Shown here: positions 50,662 through 58,444 of the stretch, piece after piece
How the letters are laid out: every line of letters starts with the position of its first letter
Numbering within the stretch: the stretch's first letter is position 1
NCBI GenBank assembly: GCA_024695145.1
Contig: JAILIS010000006.1
Coordinates: 1 to 64,000, forward strand
Length of the DNA stretch: 64,000 nt
DNA from: Lachnospiraceae bacterium
GTDB taxonomy: Bacteria; Bacillota; Clostridia; Lachnospirales; Lachnospiraceae
Direction: 5' to 3'
Notes under the pieces: model-generated
The model's input: the letters and a program-made list of their open reading frames with translations, nothing else
Told to the model about the DNA's origin: nothing
Database searches by the model: none
Translations under genes and position numbers: made by a program

Positions 50662-51321
50662 TCATATATCAAGCTTTAACTGTATCTCTTCAGCCGCTTC
50701 TTTTTTGAATTCTTCGAGTCTGTCCGGAGCTATGTCAGGCAGATCTTCGATCGACTTGACCCCGAAACTTCGAAGGAACTGTTCCGTCGTTCCGAACAGA
50801 AGGGGTCTTCCGGGAGCGTTGAGTCTGCCAAGCTCTGTTATCAGACCGAACTCAAGCAGTTTGTTGATGGGATGATCGCACGACACTCCTCTGATCTTTT
50901 CGATCTCGGCCCTTGTGACCGGCTGCTTGTATGCAATGATCGAAAGTGTCTCGAGTGCCGTATCCGACAAATGCATATCTTTAGGGATCTTGGCAACCTT
51001 TATCAGGTATTCGTACATCTCGGTCTTCGAGCACATCTGTACACTTCCGTCGAGTTCGACGATCGTCAGTCCGAAGTCCTTGTTCTTCTCAAACCTGTTC
51101 TTCATCATGCCGATGATCTTTCGTGTCTCATCCTCATCATAACCGATCGCTCCGGCAAGCTTTTTGATCTCTACCGAATCTCCCATGGCGAACAATATGG
51201 CGGATATTGCCGCTTCAGGATGTTCTGCCCGTCTGACCTCTTCTTCCCTCTCTTCGACAGGCTGTGCAAGATCCATATCATCAATATTCTCTTTGAACGA
51301 CTGTTCAAAATCCTGTTTCAT
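50662..51321 (-). CDS. scpB: Segregation and condensation protein B
   Basis: Part of the SMC-ScpAB condensin complex that compacts and separates chromosomes. The 219-residue protein has two winged-helix domains with ISAILFAMGDSVEIKKLA, TALETLSIIAYKQPVTRAEIEKIRGV and GRPLLFGTTEQFLRSFG, the standard ScpB signatures. An N-terminal acidic extension of about 30 residues precedes them. It lies 12 bp after scpA. Confidence 0.97.
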   Translation of the reverse strand: MKQDFEQSFKENIDDMDLAQPVEEREEEVRRAEHPEAAISAILFAMGDSVEIKKLAGAIGYDEDETRKIIGMMKNRFEKNKDFGLTIVELDGSVQMCSKTEMYEYLIKVAKIPKDMHLSDTALETLSIIAYKQPVTRAEIEKIRGVSCDHPINKLLEFGLITELGRLNAPGRPLLFGTTEQFLRSFGVKSIEDLPDIAPDRLEEFKKEAAEEIQLKLDI

Positions 51322-51333
51322 ATTTAAATCATC

Positions 51334-52080
51334 CTATGCAGCCATTGATGTGATCATGATATCATCGAACAGGTTGTCCTGTACGATACGTATCTTTCCC
51401 ATTTTCATCATCTCGAGCACAACGAGAAAAGTAACCACGATCTCCATCTTGGTGGGCTGCGCTTCAAGAAGGGCCCTGAAAGAAAACCTCTTATGCGTTC
51501 TTATATACATCTCGATATACAGCTGCTTCTCTTCAAGATTGATCTCATCCTTTTCGATCTTTCCGAAATTGCTCCTGAGCGGATCGATCTTATCCTTCTG
51601 TTTGCGGACAACGGACTTGAATATCTGATTGAGCTTCGCAAGATCGATGTCTCCGACCAGTTTCTCATAATCTATCGGTTCAACATATTCAAGAACTTCT
51701 TTCGGAAGTGTGGCTCTCTTGTATACGTTTCTTCCGGCATCGAGCTGTCTGTCCTTGAGCTCGAAAGACATATACTTGTACATCTTGTATTCGATAAGCT
51801 TTTCAACGAGCTCGGCTCTCGGATCCTCTTCCTCTCCGTCTTCATTGACTTCTGCGGGAAGCAACATCTTCGCCTTGATATCAAGAAGCGTGGCTGCCAT
51901 CACAAGGAATTCGCTCATTACGTTGAGATCCTCGATCTTCATTTTTTTCAGATAATCAAGATACTGATCCGTAATGAGTGCAATGGGGATATCGTAGATA
52001 TCCACCTTGTTCTTCTCGATAAGATGCAGCAGCAGATCGAGAGGTCCTTCAAATTTTTCAAGTTTAACATTTATCGCCAT
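51334..52080 (-). CDS. scpA: Segregation and condensation protein A
   Basis: Kleisin subunit of SMC-ScpAB. The 248-residue protein starts with the family sequence KLEKFEGPLDLLLHLIEKNKVDIYDI and has the LVMAATLLDIKAKMLLP stretch. A variable acidic centre is followed by the C-terminal winged helix (RFSFRALLEAQPTKMEIVVTFLVVLEMMKMG). Its start overlaps the phosphoesterase gene by 10 bp, a coupled arrangement. Confidence 0.98.
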   Translation of the reverse strand: MAINVKLEKFEGPLDLLLHLIEKNKVDIYDIPIALITDQYLDYLKKMKIEDLNVMSEFLVMAATLLDIKAKMLLPAEVNEDGEEEDPRAELVEKLIEYKMYKYMSFELKDRQLDAGRNVYKRATLPKEVLEYVEPIDYEKLVGDIDLAKLNQIFKSVVRKQKDKIDPLRSNFGKIEKDEINLEEKQLYIEMYIRTHKRFSFRALLEAQPTKMEIVVTFLVVLEMMKMGKIRIVQDNLFDDIMITSMAA

Positions 52081-52949
52081 TTTGTGCTCCCCCCTGATGT
52101 GGATCTGATCGTGACTGACACGATCTCCGCCTTATTAAATATCCTGATCGGGATCGAATGCCATCCGATCCCGCGGCTGACTATCATTGTTGTGTTATCT
52201 TTGTTATATTTCCCGAAATCATATTTTGGGAAAAGTTTTAGCTGCGGTGAGATCACTCCGCCGATACCCGGGATCGCAACGATCCCGCCGTGAAGATGGC
52301 CCGACAGAACAAGATCGCAGTTCCAGTTCGCATATTGCTCAAAACAGTCAGGATCATGTGCGATAAGGATGTTGTACCTGCTTTTGTCAACCTCACCGAA
52401 TGTATCCGGCAGGACATCATCACCGAGCCGTGGCGGTGCAACCCTTCTGTAACTGTCCATAGGGACATCAAATCCGTAGATCCTTATATTCTTATCCTCA
52501 AGATCGACATATCTGTCAGAAAGAAATTCTACACCGAGTCCCTTGACAAACTCTTCAAGTTCTTCAAACTTACCCGGAAATCTGTCGGGATCTTCCCTGT
52601 ATCGCTGTTCATGATTTCCGAGGCCGTAATAAATCTTATTTCCCGCAGCCAGATCCCTGATAAAACCGAAGGCTCTCGAAGGCTCTCTTACCGGCTCCAA
52701 GTAACTGGTGATCATATCGCCCGCAAAGATGATAAAATCAGGATGCAGACTGTTTATCGAAAAGATAAGTCCCGCGTTACCGTCATTCGTAACATCCGTA
52801 TCGTGAAGATCGCTGAGCATCACAAATCTGACGTCCGGGATATCCTTATCAGTCACGATATCGTATTCTACCGTCTGGTATCCTCTGCTCTGGAAATATA
52901 CAAATAAGACCAAAAGCAGGATAAGTACTAAGATGAATATGTATAACAA
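52071..52949 (-). CDS. Membrane-anchored metallophosphoesterase (YkuE/YaeI-like)
   Basis: 292 residues. An N-terminal anchor (about 2-18) precedes a calcineurin-like phosphoesterase with metal motifs SDLHD, GDM, GNHE, and GHLHGG near the end. YkuE-type members act on the outer face of the membrane, and the anchor suits that. The best start is TTG at 52947-52949 (AGGAA about 13 bases earlier); no in-frame ATG remains upstream because a TAA intervenes. The substrate is not evident. It heads a three-gene unit with scpA and scpB. Confidence 0.87.
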   Translation of the reverse strand: MLYIFILVLILLLVLFVYFQSRGYQTVEYDIVTDKDIPDVRFVMLSDLHDTDVTNDGNAGLIFSINSLHPDFIIFAGDMITSYLEPVREPSRAFGFIRDLAAGNKIYYGLGNHEQRYREDPDRFPGKFEELEEFVKGLGVEFLSDRYVDLEDKNIRIYGFDVPMDSYRRVAPPRLGDDVLPDTFGEVDKSRYNILIAHDPDCFEQYANWNCDLVLSGHLHGGIVAIPGIGGVISPQLKLFPKYDFGKYNKDNTTMIVSRGIGWHSIPIRIFNKAEIVSVTIRSTSGGSTKWR

Positions 52950-53008
52950 AGCCGTGATAGTTCCTGCAATATTTTGTTACTGTCTCTTTTGCCAATACAA
53001 CATATGGC

Positions 53009-53017
53009 ATTATAGCA
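53009..53017 (-). promoter_or_regulatory. Extended -10 promoter of the phosphoesterase-scpAB unit
   Basis: TGCTATAAT on the minus strand is a perfect extended -10 element. It lies about 60 bp ahead of the TTG start codon. The intergenic gap to rpsU holds nothing else apart from the rpsU terminator. Confidence 0.68.
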
Positions 53018-53083
53018 CGCATTCGGGAATAAAAAAAGAAGATTTTACAAAAGACCGGAAGTTTATTGATATGTCACAAAAAT

Positions 53084-53103
53084 CCCCCGGCTTTTGCCGG
53101 GGG
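53084..53103 (-). terminator. Terminator of rpsU
   Basis: On the minus strand CCCCCGGC-AAAA-GCCGGGGG, an 8-bp GC stem, followed by ATTTTTG. It starts 6 bp behind the rpsU stop. Confidence 0.95.
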
Positions 53104-53109
53104 TGATGA

Positions 53110-53286
53110 TCAATTATACTTTCTCTTTCTGGCTGCTTCGGACTTTTTCTTGCGCTTAACGCTGGGCTTTTCATAATGCTCTCTCTTACGGATCTCCTGC
53201 TGGATACCCGCCTTGGCACAGCTTCTCTTGAAACGGCGCAGTGCACTGTCCAAGCTTTCATTCTCTTTTACAATTACTTCTGCCAT
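53110..53286 (-). CDS. rpsU: Ribosomal protein S21
   Basis: 58 residues, too short for the ORF track. The frame reads from ATG at 53286 (after GGGGAGGTTTGGAAG) to TGA at 53110. It has the S21 sequence features: an N-terminal [11 protein letters not shown], then [18 protein letters not shown], and a strongly basic tail ([14 protein letters not shown]). It has its own promoter and a strong terminator, so it is transcribed alone. Confidence 0.97.
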   Translation of the reverse strand: MAEVIVKENESLDSALRRFKRSCAKAGIQQEIRKREHYEKPSVKRKKKSEAARKRKYN

Positions 53287-53353
53287 CTTCCAAACCTCCC
53301 CTCAAGTCATAGATTGTGCAGACCCGTGGGCATCAATTCGCACTGACCTGATT

Positions 53354-53383
53354 ATAATAATCATAACTGCCCTTATAAGTCAA
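53354..53383 (-). promoter_or_regulatory. Sigma-A promoter of rpsU
   Basis: On the minus strand TTGACT with a near -10 at TATTAT (18-bp spacer), directly followed by TATAAT further down in TTATTATAAT. It lies in the 110-bp gap between alaS and rpsU. Confidence 0.55.
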
Positions 53384-53396
53384 GCAGAAAAATTCA

Positions 53397-56039
53397 TCAC
53401 AGCATCTCTTCAATGATATCTTTTGCAGATGACAGCATCGAATCGATACCCGAAGGATCTTTTCCGCCGGCCTGAGCCATACCGGGTCTGCCGCCGCCGC
53501 CACCGCCTATCATCGGAGCGAGCTTCTTGATGATGTTACCGGCATGGGCTCCGGATCCCGTCGCTTTATCGGAACACATTACAACCAGATTGGCCTTGCC
53601 GTCCGATTCCGAACACAGAACAAATATGCCGTCGGGATATTTTTCCTTCATACTGTCTGCAAGATCTCTGAGTTCATTCATGCCTGCCGACGGAACGGAT
53701 GTTGCTATGAGCGTTAACCCTTTAACCGTAACGGCTTTATCCCCGACATCCTGTGCGGCTTCCTTTGCCGCCTTGGATCTGAGTGATTCAAGCTGTGAGT
53801 TCAGGTCTTTTATCTGCGCGTTCATCTTCATGAGTCTGTCCGAAAGCGTTGCGGGAGTCGCCTTGATGACGGCAGAACTTGCCTTGAAATCATTTTCCAT
53901 CTGCCTGTAGTGATCAAGGACAAATGATCCCGTGATACCTTCTATCCTTCGTACCCCGGCAGCTATACCGCCTTCCGATATTATCTTAAAGCATCTGATC
54001 TTACCTGTTGACGAAACATGGGTTCCTCCGCACAGTTCTATCGAAAAATCACCCATATTTACAACTCTGACGACCTCACCGTACTTTTCACCGAACAGTG
54101 CCATGGCACCGGTCTTTTTTGCTTCCTCTATGGACATCGTAAGAGTTTTCACTGGAAGATCCTCGGCGATCTTTTCATTTACTATATCCTCAACCTTTGC
54201 GATCTCTTCGTCAGTAAGTGCTCTTGAGAATGAAAAATCAAATCTTGTCCGAGATCCGTCCTGATAGGAACCCTGCTGTCTGACCTCATCTCCGAGGACC
54301 GTCTGAAGTGCCTTTTGAAGAAGATGCGTTGCGGAGTGGTTCATGCACGTCGTCATTCTGTTGGCCTTATCAACGCTCAGGCTGACTTTATCCCCTGTAC
54401 GAAGCGTTCCCTGTGTGATACGGCCGACATGTCCGATCCTGTCTCCGGCAAGCTTTACAGTATCGCATACCTCGAACGTACCTTTGCCGCATATAAGGCC
54501 GAAATCTCCCTTCTGTCCTCCCATGGTCGCATAGAACGGACTGCGGTCCGTAACTATCGTACAGTCGGTACCGTCGGAGACTGACTCAACAAGAGTATCC
54601 GTTGCTATCGCAATGATCACTCCTTCATCTTCTATCTTCTCGTATCCCGTAAATTCCGTTACGGCCGAAGCGGGAAGATCATCAAATGCGGCAAAATCAT
54701 CCGAAGAGGATCTGAGCGAGAAATTGGCATTATCCCTTGCCTTTTGCTTCTGCTCCTCCATGGCTGTTTCAAACCCTTTCTCATCGACGCCGAGCCCTTT
54801 CTCGGCAGCCATCTCGACCGTCAGCTCAAGAGGAAATCCGAATGTGTCATACAGATAAAACGCATCTTTACCCGAAACAGTCTTTGCCGAAGGATTCATA
54901 TCAAGGATCTTTACGAATTCCTTCATTCCGTTTTCTATCGTTGATGAGAACCTTTCTATCTCTTTACCGAGCTCGGACAGGACAAATTCCCTGTTTGAAA
55001 CAAGATTGGGAAAGCTGTCCGAATACACTTCATCGATAAATATCTTTGCTATGTTTAACAGATCGTTCGTTTTGAGCCCCAGTATTCTTGCGTGTCTTAC
55101 CGCACGGCGTATGAGTCTTCTGAGCACATAGCCGGCACCGTTGTTTGACGGAACGAGCCTTGCTTCATCACCGATGAGCATGACCGAAGTCCTCATGTGA
55201 TCCGAGAGCACACGCATCGATCGGGTCTTTGCTTCATCAGCGTCATACTGTGATGAGGATATCTTTTCTATATACGAAATGACCGGTGCGAACAGATCGG
55301 TCCTGTATACATCCTTTGTACCGTTAAGGAACGCGAGGTTTCTCTCAAGTCCCCATCCCGTATCCACATTTTTCTTGGCAAGCGGAGTGAGATGCCCGTC
55401 TTTGTGCTTCTCATACTGCATGAACACATCATTTCCAAGTTCCGTATATTTTCCGCATGAACATCCCGGCCCGCAGTCCGGTCCGCAGTCAGGAACATCG
55501 GCAATATAAAACATTTCCGAATCAGGGCCGCAGGGACCGTATTCCAGTCCCCACCAGTTGTCCTCGGCAGGAAGATAATGTATGTTTTCCGGCAGGAATC
55601 CTGAATCTATACGGCACTTCGCACCTTCCTCATCTCTCGGAGCATTTTCATCTCCCGCAAATACGGTAGCTGCAAGATGTTCCCTGTCAAAACCAAATAC
55701 CTGGGTGAGCAGTTCATAACTCCATTTACATCTTTCCTCCTTGAAATAGTCTCCAAGGCTCCAGCTTCCCATCATTTCAAAAAAAGTTACGTGGGATCTG
55801 TCTCCGACGGAATCGATATCGTTCGTCCTGACACATCCCTGAACATTACATAGTCTTGTTCCCATGGGATGTTTCTGCCCGAGAAGATAAGGCATGAGCG
55901 GCTGCATGCCGGCTACGTTGAACATTACGCCGGTCGACCCGTCTGATACGAGCGACACCGCTCCGACATCCTTATGTCCCCTCTCTTCATAGAATTTCTT
56001 CCACGTATTTCTCAATTCTTTTGATGTGTACTGTTTCAT
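53397..56039 (-). CDS. alaS: Alanine--tRNA ligase
   Basis: Charges tRNA-Ala and edits mischarged Ser or Gly. The 880-residue protein has the class II catalytic core at the N-terminus (FFEMMGSWSLGDYFKEE, motif 2 region) and the tRNA-recognition domain. The editing domain has the zinc-type HSATHLLQKAL and ELCGGTHV motifs, and a C-terminal DHH-associated domain ends in a glycine-rich GGGGGGRPGMAQAGG. ATG at 56039 follows GGGAGAAGAC. It lies 18 bp after asnA. Confidence 0.98.
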   Translation of the reverse strand: MKQYTSKELRNTWKKFYEERGHKDVGAVSLVSDGSTGVMFNVAGMQPLMPYLLGQKHPMGTRLCNVQGCVRTNDIDSVGDRSHVTFFEMMGSWSLGDYFKEERCKWSYELLTQVFGFDREHLAATVFAGDENAPRDEEGAKCRIDSGFLPENIHYLPAEDNWWGLEYGPCGPDSEMFYIADVPDCGPDCGPGCSCGKYTELGNDVFMQYEKHKDGHLTPLAKKNVDTGWGLERNLAFLNGTKDVYRTDLFAPVISYIEKISSSQYDADEAKTRSMRVLSDHMRTSVMLIGDEARLVPSNNGAGYVLRRLIRRAVRHARILGLKTNDLLNIAKIFIDEVYSDSFPNLVSNREFVLSELGKEIERFSSTIENGMKEFVKILDMNPSAKTVSGKDAFYLYDTFGFPLELTVEMAAEKGLGVDEKGFETAMEEQKQKARDNANFSLRSSSDDFAAFDDLPASAVTEFTGYEKIEDEGVIIAIATDTLVESVSDGTDCTIVTDRSPFYATMGGQKGDFGLICGKGTFEVCDTVKLAGDRIGHVGRITQGTLRTGDKVSLSVDKANRMTTCMNHSATHLLQKALQTVLGDEVRQQGSYQDGSRTRFDFSFSRALTDEEIAKVEDIVNEKIAEDLPVKTLTMSIEEAKKTGAMALFGEKYGEVVRVVNMGDFSIELCGGTHVSSTGKIRCFKIISEGGIAAGVRRIEGITGSFVLDHYRQMENDFKASSAVIKATPATLSDRLMKMNAQIKDLNSQLESLRSKAAKEAAQDVGDKAVTVKGLTLIATSVPSAGMNELRDLADSMKEKYPDGIFVLCSESDGKANLVVMCSDKATGSGAHAGNIIKKLAPMIGGGGGGRPGMAQAGGKDPSGIDSMLSSAKDIIEEML

Positions 56040-56057
56040 GTCTTCTCCCGTAAATAT

Positions 56058-57065
56058 TTACAATAATCTGATGCCGGCAAGTTCCGCGGCTTTTTTGTCT
56101 TCATCCAGCCATATCGAACTTTGAACTTCTCCGATATGAGCTTTTCTCAAAAAGAACATGCATATCCTTGACTGGCCGATCCCTCCGCCGACCGTATAAG
56201 GCAGCCTTCCTTCAAGTATATCCTTGTGGAAAGGATACTTTTCCCTTTCGATACATCCGGCTTTTTGAAGCTGATCACGGAGGCTGTCTTCGTCAACTCT
56301 TATACCCATGGATGACAGTTCAAGGCCCGTATCGAGCAGAGGATAATAAACTATGATATCTCCGTTCAGACTCCAGTCATCATAATCGGGAGCTCTTCCG
56401 TCATGAGGTTCCCCGTTTGAAAGCTTATCACCGATCTGCATCAGAAAGACCGCTTTATACTTTTTCGCCGCTTCCTTCTCGCGTTCCTTCGGTGTCTTGT
56501 CGGGCCACATATCAAGCAGTTCCTGTGTCGTGATGAACTTTATGTTCTCAGGCAGAATGCATTTTATTGAAGGATATCTTGAGTTGATAAAAACCTCCGT
56601 ATTCCTTATGGCTTCATATACTTTTCTGACAATACTCTTCAGCGTACTGACAGTCCTGTCTTTTTTACCTATTATATATTCCCAGTCCCACTGATCCACA
56701 TAAACGGAATGAAGGTTATCGGTATCCTCGTCACGCCTGATGGCCGTCATATCGGTATACAGCCCTTCGCCTTTTTTAAATCCGTAGTCCCGAAGAGCTT
56801 TTCTTTTCCATTTTGCTAGGGAATGAACAATCTCAACCTTTTCATCGGCTCTCTCTTTTATCCCGAATGAGACCGGGCGCTCGACACCGTTTAAGTTATC
56901 GTTCAGACCGGATTCGGGAAGCACAAAAAGAGGAGCCGAAACACGTGTCAGATTAAGCTCCTTTGCCAGCATTCTCTCAAAGCAGTCTTTAACATCCTTT
57001 ATGGCCACCTGCGTTTCTTTATAAGAAGTCGTACTTTTGTATCCTTCCGGGATAATAATGCTCAT
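56058..57065 (-). CDS. asnA: Aspartate--ammonia ligase
   Basis: Makes asparagine from aspartate, ammonia and ATP. The 335-residue protein has the AsnA fold related to class II aspartyl-tRNA synthetases, with LNDNLNGVERPVSF, VYVDQWDWEYII and the C-terminal GGGIGQSRICMFFL motif. It lies 11 bp after the HPt gene and shares its operon with alaS. The adjacency to alaS is not linked by function. Confidence 0.97.
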   Translation of the reverse strand: MSIIIPEGYKSTTSYKETQVAIKDVKDCFERMLAKELNLTRVSAPLFVLPESGLNDNLNGVERPVSFGIKERADEKVEIVHSLAKWKRKALRDYGFKKGEGLYTDMTAIRRDEDTDNLHSVYVDQWDWEYIIGKKDRTVSTLKSIVRKVYEAIRNTEVFINSRYPSIKCILPENIKFITTQELLDMWPDKTPKEREKEAAKKYKAVFLMQIGDKLSNGEPHDGRAPDYDDWSLNGDIIVYYPLLDTGLELSSMGIRVDEDSLRDQLQKAGCIEREKYPFHKDILEGRLPYTVGGGIGQSRICMFFLRKAHIGEVQSSIWLDEDKKAAELAGIRLL

Positions 57066-57076
57066 CTTTTTTCCCC

Positions 57077-57448
57077 TCAGCCGTTATGCGACTGTATCCT
57101 TTCCGGTATGATTTCGATCAGTCTTTCAAGTTCATTTACAAGGGGTTCGTGAAGACTGTATGCTTCTTCAAGCTGCCCGCTCTTGATCAGATCATTTGAT
57201 CTTGTGGCAAGTTCCACAAGATGCTTTGCGCCTACCGATCCTCCCGCACCTTTTAAACCGTGGACGAAAATCCTGTAATTTTCAACATCTTTGGCGGCGA
57301 ACGTCTCTTTCATCCCATTCAGTGTTCTGATAATATCCTGAAGAAATGTATCAAGAACAAGCTTGTAGAAATCATAATCGTTGTCGTACATTCCCAGACA
57401 TACATCTTCATCCATTCCGTCGTTTTCATTGAAAAGTCTTTCACTCAT
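57077..57448 (-). CDS. Stand-alone HPt (histidine phosphotransfer) protein
   Basis: A 123-residue single-domain HPt protein with the acceptor histidine in FVHGLKGAGGSVGA. It can carry phosphate between receiver domains of hybrid kinases and response regulators. No kinase or receiver is adjacent; it heads the asnA-alaS operon. Its own promoter and SD (AAAGGAAAAAAACT) are clear. The hybrid kinase at 17559-19661 has no HPt domain, so this protein is a candidate partner, though the neighbouring protein at 14755 also has one. Confidence 0.93.
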   Translation of the reverse strand: MSERLFNENDGMDEDVCLGMYDNDYDFYKLVLDTFLQDIIRTLNGMKETFAAKDVENYRIFVHGLKGAGGSVGAKHLVELATRSNDLIKSGQLEEAYSLHEPLVNELERLIEIIPERIQSHNG

Positions 57449-57497
57449 AGTTTTTTTCCTTTCGGATCAGTGATCGATGTGCAAAAAACAATGACTT

Positions 57498-57526
57498 ATT
57501 ATAAACTTTCGAGCAGGATTACGCAA
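57498..57526 (-). promoter_or_regulatory. Sigma-A promoter of the HPt-asnA-alaS operon
   Basis: On the minus strand TTGCGT, a 17-bp spacer and TATAAT. The -35 box overlaps the last codons of birA, and the leader is about 40 nt. No T-box structure is present ahead of asnA or alaS. Confidence 0.7.
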
Positions 57527-58277
57527 GATTCATATAATCCCAGATAATGCGTATCTCACCGTCATAGCATGTGATACTGCCTTCATCCGTCTCAAGCACT
57601 ATGCCGCCGCCATCATCAATACCCGAAACTTTTGCCCGTCTGATACTGTTACCGCTCATATACTCCACATCACGTCCGATCATGATACAGTGTTCCCTGT
57701 ATATTCCGACAGCTTCTTTATAAAGATCCTTTTCATAAAAATAAGAAAATCCGTTTATGATATGACGTGCCATCCGTTCGGCAAACGAGAGCATCTGATC
57801 ATGCGAAAGATCGCATGGTATTCCTAAAATTGTCCCGTATTTGCCTGTCAGATCTTTCGGGACATCAGGGCTTTCATATACATTGATCCCGATCCCGAGG
57901 ATCACATAGCGGCTGATCTTTCCGGCATCTTGCATTGAAGCGAGTATACCGCACACTTTCCTTTGGCGGTATATGATATCATTGACCCATTTGATACCCG
58001 CATCTATTCCAAGAACTTCCTTTATTGCCCTGACAGTCGCAACCGCAGCCGTGATCGTGATCATATCGATCTGCGAATCTGCTTTCGGCCTGAGCAGAAG
58101 GCTCATATAAACATTTCCTCCGCCGGGAGAAAAAAAACTCCTGCCGCTTCTGCCATGTCCTTTTCTCTGGCTGAGTGCCAAAACACATGTGCCTTCGGGC
58201 GCCCCTTCGTCTGCGAGTTCCTTAAGGGTATCGTTTGTGCTGTCCACAACATCAAATATCTTCAGATCTGCTTCCAT
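57519..58277 (-). CDS. birA: Biotin--[acetyl-CoA-carboxylase] ligase (no repressor domain)
   Basis: Attaches biotin to carrier proteins. The 252-residue protein has the catalytic GHGRSGRSFFSPGGGNVYMS loop (the GRGRxG motif with His), the KWVNDIIY segment with the active Lys, and a C-terminal SH3-like domain. No N-terminal helix-turn-helix is present, so this is a class I enzyme without repressor function. Its target is probably the biotin carrier at 47890-48267. The start overlaps the DUF6472-like gene by 16 bp. Confidence 0.95.
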   Translation of the reverse strand: MEADLKIFDVVDSTNDTLKELADEGAPEGTCVLALSQRKGHGRSGRSFFSPGGGNVYMSLLLRPKADSQIDMITITAAVATVRAIKEVLGIDAGIKWVNDIIYRQRKVCGILASMQDAGKISRYVILGIGINVYESPDVPKDLTGKYGTILGIPCDLSHDQMLSFAERMARHIINGFSYFYEKDLYKEAVGIYREHCIMIGRDVEYMSGNSIRRAKVSGIDDGGGIVLETDEGSITCYDGEIRIIWDYMNLA

Positions 58278-58444
58278 ACAACCTCATATTCATTGGCGAA
58301 TCTGTAATAAGGACATTTATAGTCCCCGTCATAAGCGACGCGTCCGTATTCATCCTCGTCAAGATCCATACGACAGTAATATTCGTCGTACTCCTCATCA
58401 TATATAAAATTATCACATGTCTCACAATTAACCTGCGTACTCAT
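58262..58444 (-). CDS. DUF6472-type small cysteine protein (60 aa)
   Basis: 60 residues from ATG at 58444, behind GGGGGTGGGCAATA; the track's start at 58522 would lie inside the ABC gene. Four cysteines occur in two pairs (CETC, and YYC with CPYY), with a long acidic run (YDEEYDEYY, DLDEDEYGRV). I recall this as the DUF6472 family of Lachnospiraceae. The paired cysteines suggest zinc binding, but its role is unknown. It overlaps both birA and the upstream ABC gene, so it is part of a tight operon. Confidence 0.85.
   Translation of the reverse strand: MSTQVNCETCDNFIYDEEYDEYYCRMDLDEDEYGRVAYDGDYKCPYYRFANEYEVVWKQI

Noticed and set aside
51493-52293. 266-residue plus-strand ORF
   Set aside because: It is the shadow of scpA and the phosphoesterase gene, with no SD and unusual composition.
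52979-53005. Eight-codon upstream ORF (ATG TTG TAT) ahead of the phosphoesterase
   Set aside because: It has no SD and is too short to judge; a chance ATG in the leader is more likely.
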